From contig JADJRL010000003.1 in the NCBI GenBank assembly GCA_016712225.1, positions 3,733,501 through 3,797,500 on the forward strand: a stretch of 64,000 nucleotides of DNA, written 5' to 3'. Shown one piece after another: positions 63,060 through 64,000 of the stretch. The notes beneath the pieces are model-generated. The model made no database searches. It saw only the letters and a program-made list of their open reading frames with translations, and had not been told where the DNA came from. Origin of the DNA: Candidatus Defluviibacterium haderslevense (lineage in GTDB: Bacteria; Bacteroidota; Bacteroidia; Chitinophagales; Saprospiraceae). Numbering within the stretch: the stretch's first letter is position 1; each line of letters starts with the position of its first letter. The position numbers and the translations under genes are program-made.

Positions 63060-63120
63060 TCCTAAAAGAGCTATACAGCTTAAATTTCTTCTAGCTTTAG
63101 CGTTCCATTACTTAATGAAC
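63060..63120 (+). repeat. 61-bp direct repeat, copy 1
   Basis: Starts TCCTAAAAGAGCTATACAGC and ends CTTAATGAAC. By hand alignment 54 of 61 bases match copy 2 at 63603-63663. Confidence 0.8.
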
Positions 63121-63131
63121 GTTCGTTCATT
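63114..63131. promoter_or_regulatory. Inverted repeat AATGAACG-TT-CGTTCATT
   Basis: Eight-bp perfect arms with a 2-bp centre; the size and shape match TetR-family operators. It straddles the end of the 61-bp repeat. A weaker version (TGAAC-TGAC-GTTCA) occurs at the matching place in copy 2. Confidence 0.35.
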
Positions 63132-63213
63132 ACTTTGATAAATAATCAAAGTTGTTTCAGGCATACAGTTTTGAGTTTTTCATTCAATTTTCATAGCATC
63201 TTCCTACATGCCC

Positions 63214-63247
63214 AAATAATTAGCTTCAAAAACTCCGCTAATTATTT
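63214..63247. other. Perfect 11-bp inverted repeat
   Basis: AAATAATTAGC (63214-63224) and GCTAATTATTT (63237-63247) with a 12-nt loop. No gene lies on either side; it may be a terminator-like or RNA hairpin. Confidence 0.4.
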
Positions 63248-63454
63248 AGGTTTACTTCACCAAATGATCTCTTCGGTAAGACGACATTATTAGGTTCGTT
63301 CACCTCAAATTTAATTAACGAGCTAAGTTGAAGGATGAACCTTTTTAATCAAATGGCAAAGAATTCTGAAATTGGCGTCTTGCAGTTTGGGTCTAACGTT
63401 CATTTTGGGGTGTTAGATTCATTATAAGTTACCCGATATTTAAAGTTCAATTCA

Positions 63455-63471
63455 TCTCGTCTGGGACGAGA
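63455..63471. other. Hairpin TCTCGTC-TGG-GACGAGA
   Basis: A 7-bp perfect stem with a 3-nt loop. It is followed at 63484-63503 by a second short inverted repeat, CTCATC...GATGAG. Confidence 0.45.
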
Positions 63472-63504
63472 CAAATTCTACAACTCATCTCGTTATGGAT
63501 GAGG

Positions 63505-63559
63505 ATAATCCCACGACTTCATCACGACTTTTCCACGGATTATCCACGACTACTCCACG
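63505..63559 (+). repeat. Five-unit 11-bp tandem array (ACTTNTCCACG)
   Basis: The word CACG recurs with its G at 63515, 63526, 63537, 63548 and 63559, exactly 11 bp apart. Units read like ACTTTTCCACG and GATTATCCACG. Internal 9-mers such as TTATCCACG differ from the DnaA box TTATCCACA in one base. Confidence 0.7.
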
Positions 63560-63566
63560 ATTTTGT

Positions 63567-63589
63567 CTTGTCCTAAAATAGCTATACAG
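63567..63589 (+). repeat. Partial copy of the 61-bp repeat head
   Basis: CTTGTCCTAAAATAGCTATA then CAG; it matches positions 63056-63078 with two differences and then diverges. Confidence 0.7.
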
Positions 63590-63602
63590 GTCACTAAATA
63601 AA

Positions 63603-63663
63603 TCCTAAAATAACTATACATCTTAAATTTCTTCCAGCTTTAGTGTTCTATTAATTAATGAAC
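63603..63663 (+). repeat. 61-bp direct repeat, copy 2
   Basis: Starts TCCTAAAATAACTATACATC and ends TTAATGAAC; same orientation as copy 1, 543 bp downstream. Confidence 0.8.
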
Positions 63664-63870
63664 TGACGTTCAATTCTTTGGAGAATAGTCAGCGTTTGTT
63701 CAATAATCCAGGATTGAATTTGTAAAGGTGTAAATGAAGCTTTGTCGAAGTCTAATTAATTAGCAATTGCGTGATCCTGTTTTCTTGAATTAGTAAAGTG
63801 TTCTAAAATTAGTGGAAAACCCTTATAAATTAAAATATTGCCGTATCAGGGTAAACCATTATAAAAGTAA

Positions 63871-63882
63871 GGGTAAACACCC
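63871..63882. promoter_or_regulatory. GGGTAAACACCC element
   Basis: GGGT-AAAC-ACCC followed by ATTTTTAGTA. A second GGGTAAACC lies at 63849-63857. The arrangement resembles 60308-60317. It probably belongs to a gene starting at the window edge. Confidence 0.35.
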
Positions 63883-63934
63883 ATTTTTAGTATTTAATTA
63901 AAAAAATTAATCAATTTGTGAAATTTTAGTAATT

Positions 63935-63942
63935 TATTTTTG
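63935..63942 (+). promoter_or_regulatory. -7 element (TATTTTTG) at the window end
   Basis: Exact TAnnTTTG match. Downstream, an ATG at 63986 opens a frame reading MIFLL at the edge of the window, which could be the start of a signal peptide. Too short to call a gene. Confidence 0.4.
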
Positions 63943-64000
63943 TTCTTTTGTATATGGAATTAATCATTTTGAAAAACCAACTAAAATGATTTTTTTACTT

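Larger units (their letters stand above)
62973..63985. other. ~1 kb gene-poor region rich in hairpins and repeats
   Basis: No ORF of gene-like length. It contains a terminator, two copies of a 61-bp direct repeat plus a partial third, a TetR-operator-like inverted repeat, several perfect hairpins, an 11-bp tandem array and GGGTAAAC elements. It may be decayed mobile DNA, an RNA-rich region or the control region of a gene starting past 63985. Confidence 0.6.

Noticed and set aside
63505..63559. DnaA-like boxes considered as the chromosomal origin
   Set aside because: Every 9-mer deviates from TTATCCACA, there is no dnaA, dnaN or rnpA-rpmH neighbourhood, and gyrA at 40 kb alone is not evidence of an origin. 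Kept only as a repeat array.
1..64000. tRNA, rRNA or riboswitch genes
   Set aside because: I looked through the intergenic gaps on both strands and saw no cloverleaf, rRNA segment or known riboswitch core; a tRNAscan/Infernal run would be decisive.

Overview
The window is a low-GC bacterial chromosome segment that I assign to Bacteroidota, most likely a Saprospiria-type lineage. The grounds are several TAnnTTTG -7 promoter elements with few clear Shine-Dalgarno sequences, a ubiE-porT pair, two type IX secretion (T9SS) cargo proteins (one type A, one type B C-terminal domain), a bamD-rpoZ-coaBC-DUF4835 run, a tricorn-like S41 protease, an OMP_b-brl_3 receptor-like protein and a split CcmB/CcmC/CcmD-like set. 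No rRNA, tRNA, CRISPR array or intact insertion sequence was recognised.

Layout. 1-1.5 kb: the tail of a truncated gene, a terminator and an MFS sugar-type transporter. 1.6-8.3 kb: an accessory island of short, poorly conserved genes (frameshifted fragment, YwqK/MORN-like lipoprotein, small membrane proteins, secreted protein of unknown function, damaged HicBA toxin-antitoxin pair, polymorphic-toxin-23-like outer membrane protein with a partner). It carries a dispersed family of ~55 bp repeats with a conserved CAAGTT/AACTTG hairpin. 8.3-12.7 kb: kbl, then a minus-strand operon of a serine-palmitoyltransferase-like enzyme, an SDR reductase and a VOC protein. 12.8-21.2 kb: tricorn-like protease, TonB-receptor-like protein, LTA-synthase/sulfatase-like membrane protein. 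21.3-26.6 kb: a tight five-gene operon of two coiled-coil proteins, a substrate-binding protein fused to OmpA, a permease and an ATPase. 26.7-33 kb: double-ABC peptide-type ATPase, AsmA-like protein, LysM/amidase_3 cell-wall hydrolase. 33.1-36.5 kb: ccmB, ccmC-like, ccmD-like and glutamate dehydrogenase. 36.6-39.8 kb: ychF, frameshifted acyl-carrier-protein phosphodiesterase, porT, ubiE. 39.9-47.9 kb: gyrA, TPR protein, bamD, rpoZ, coaBC, DUF4835, purN. 48-52.5 kb: dynamin-like GTPase, priA, DUF486 protein. 52.6-63 kb: T9SS type B cargo protein, lpdA, a small secreted protein, thioesterase, a helical-repeat-like protein and a T9SS type A protein with a dockerin-like module. 63-64 kb: about 1 kb without genes, dense in hairpins and repeats.

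How the genes work together. Much of the core content is envelope biology: export (PorT and two T9SS cargoes), outer membrane assembly (BamD, AsmA-like), wall remodelling (amidase), cytochrome c maturation, and a candidate sphingolipid step. The strongest candidate for an undescribed system is the 21.3-26.6 kb operon, whose SBP-OmpA fusion suggests an ABC importer tied to peptidoglycan. The 2.6-6.2 kb structured repeat family, which has landed at the HicB/HicA junction, is the most unusual DNA-level signal. Three genes look frameshifted at homopolymers (A5, A9, T7), so real decay and assembly indels both have to be considered.
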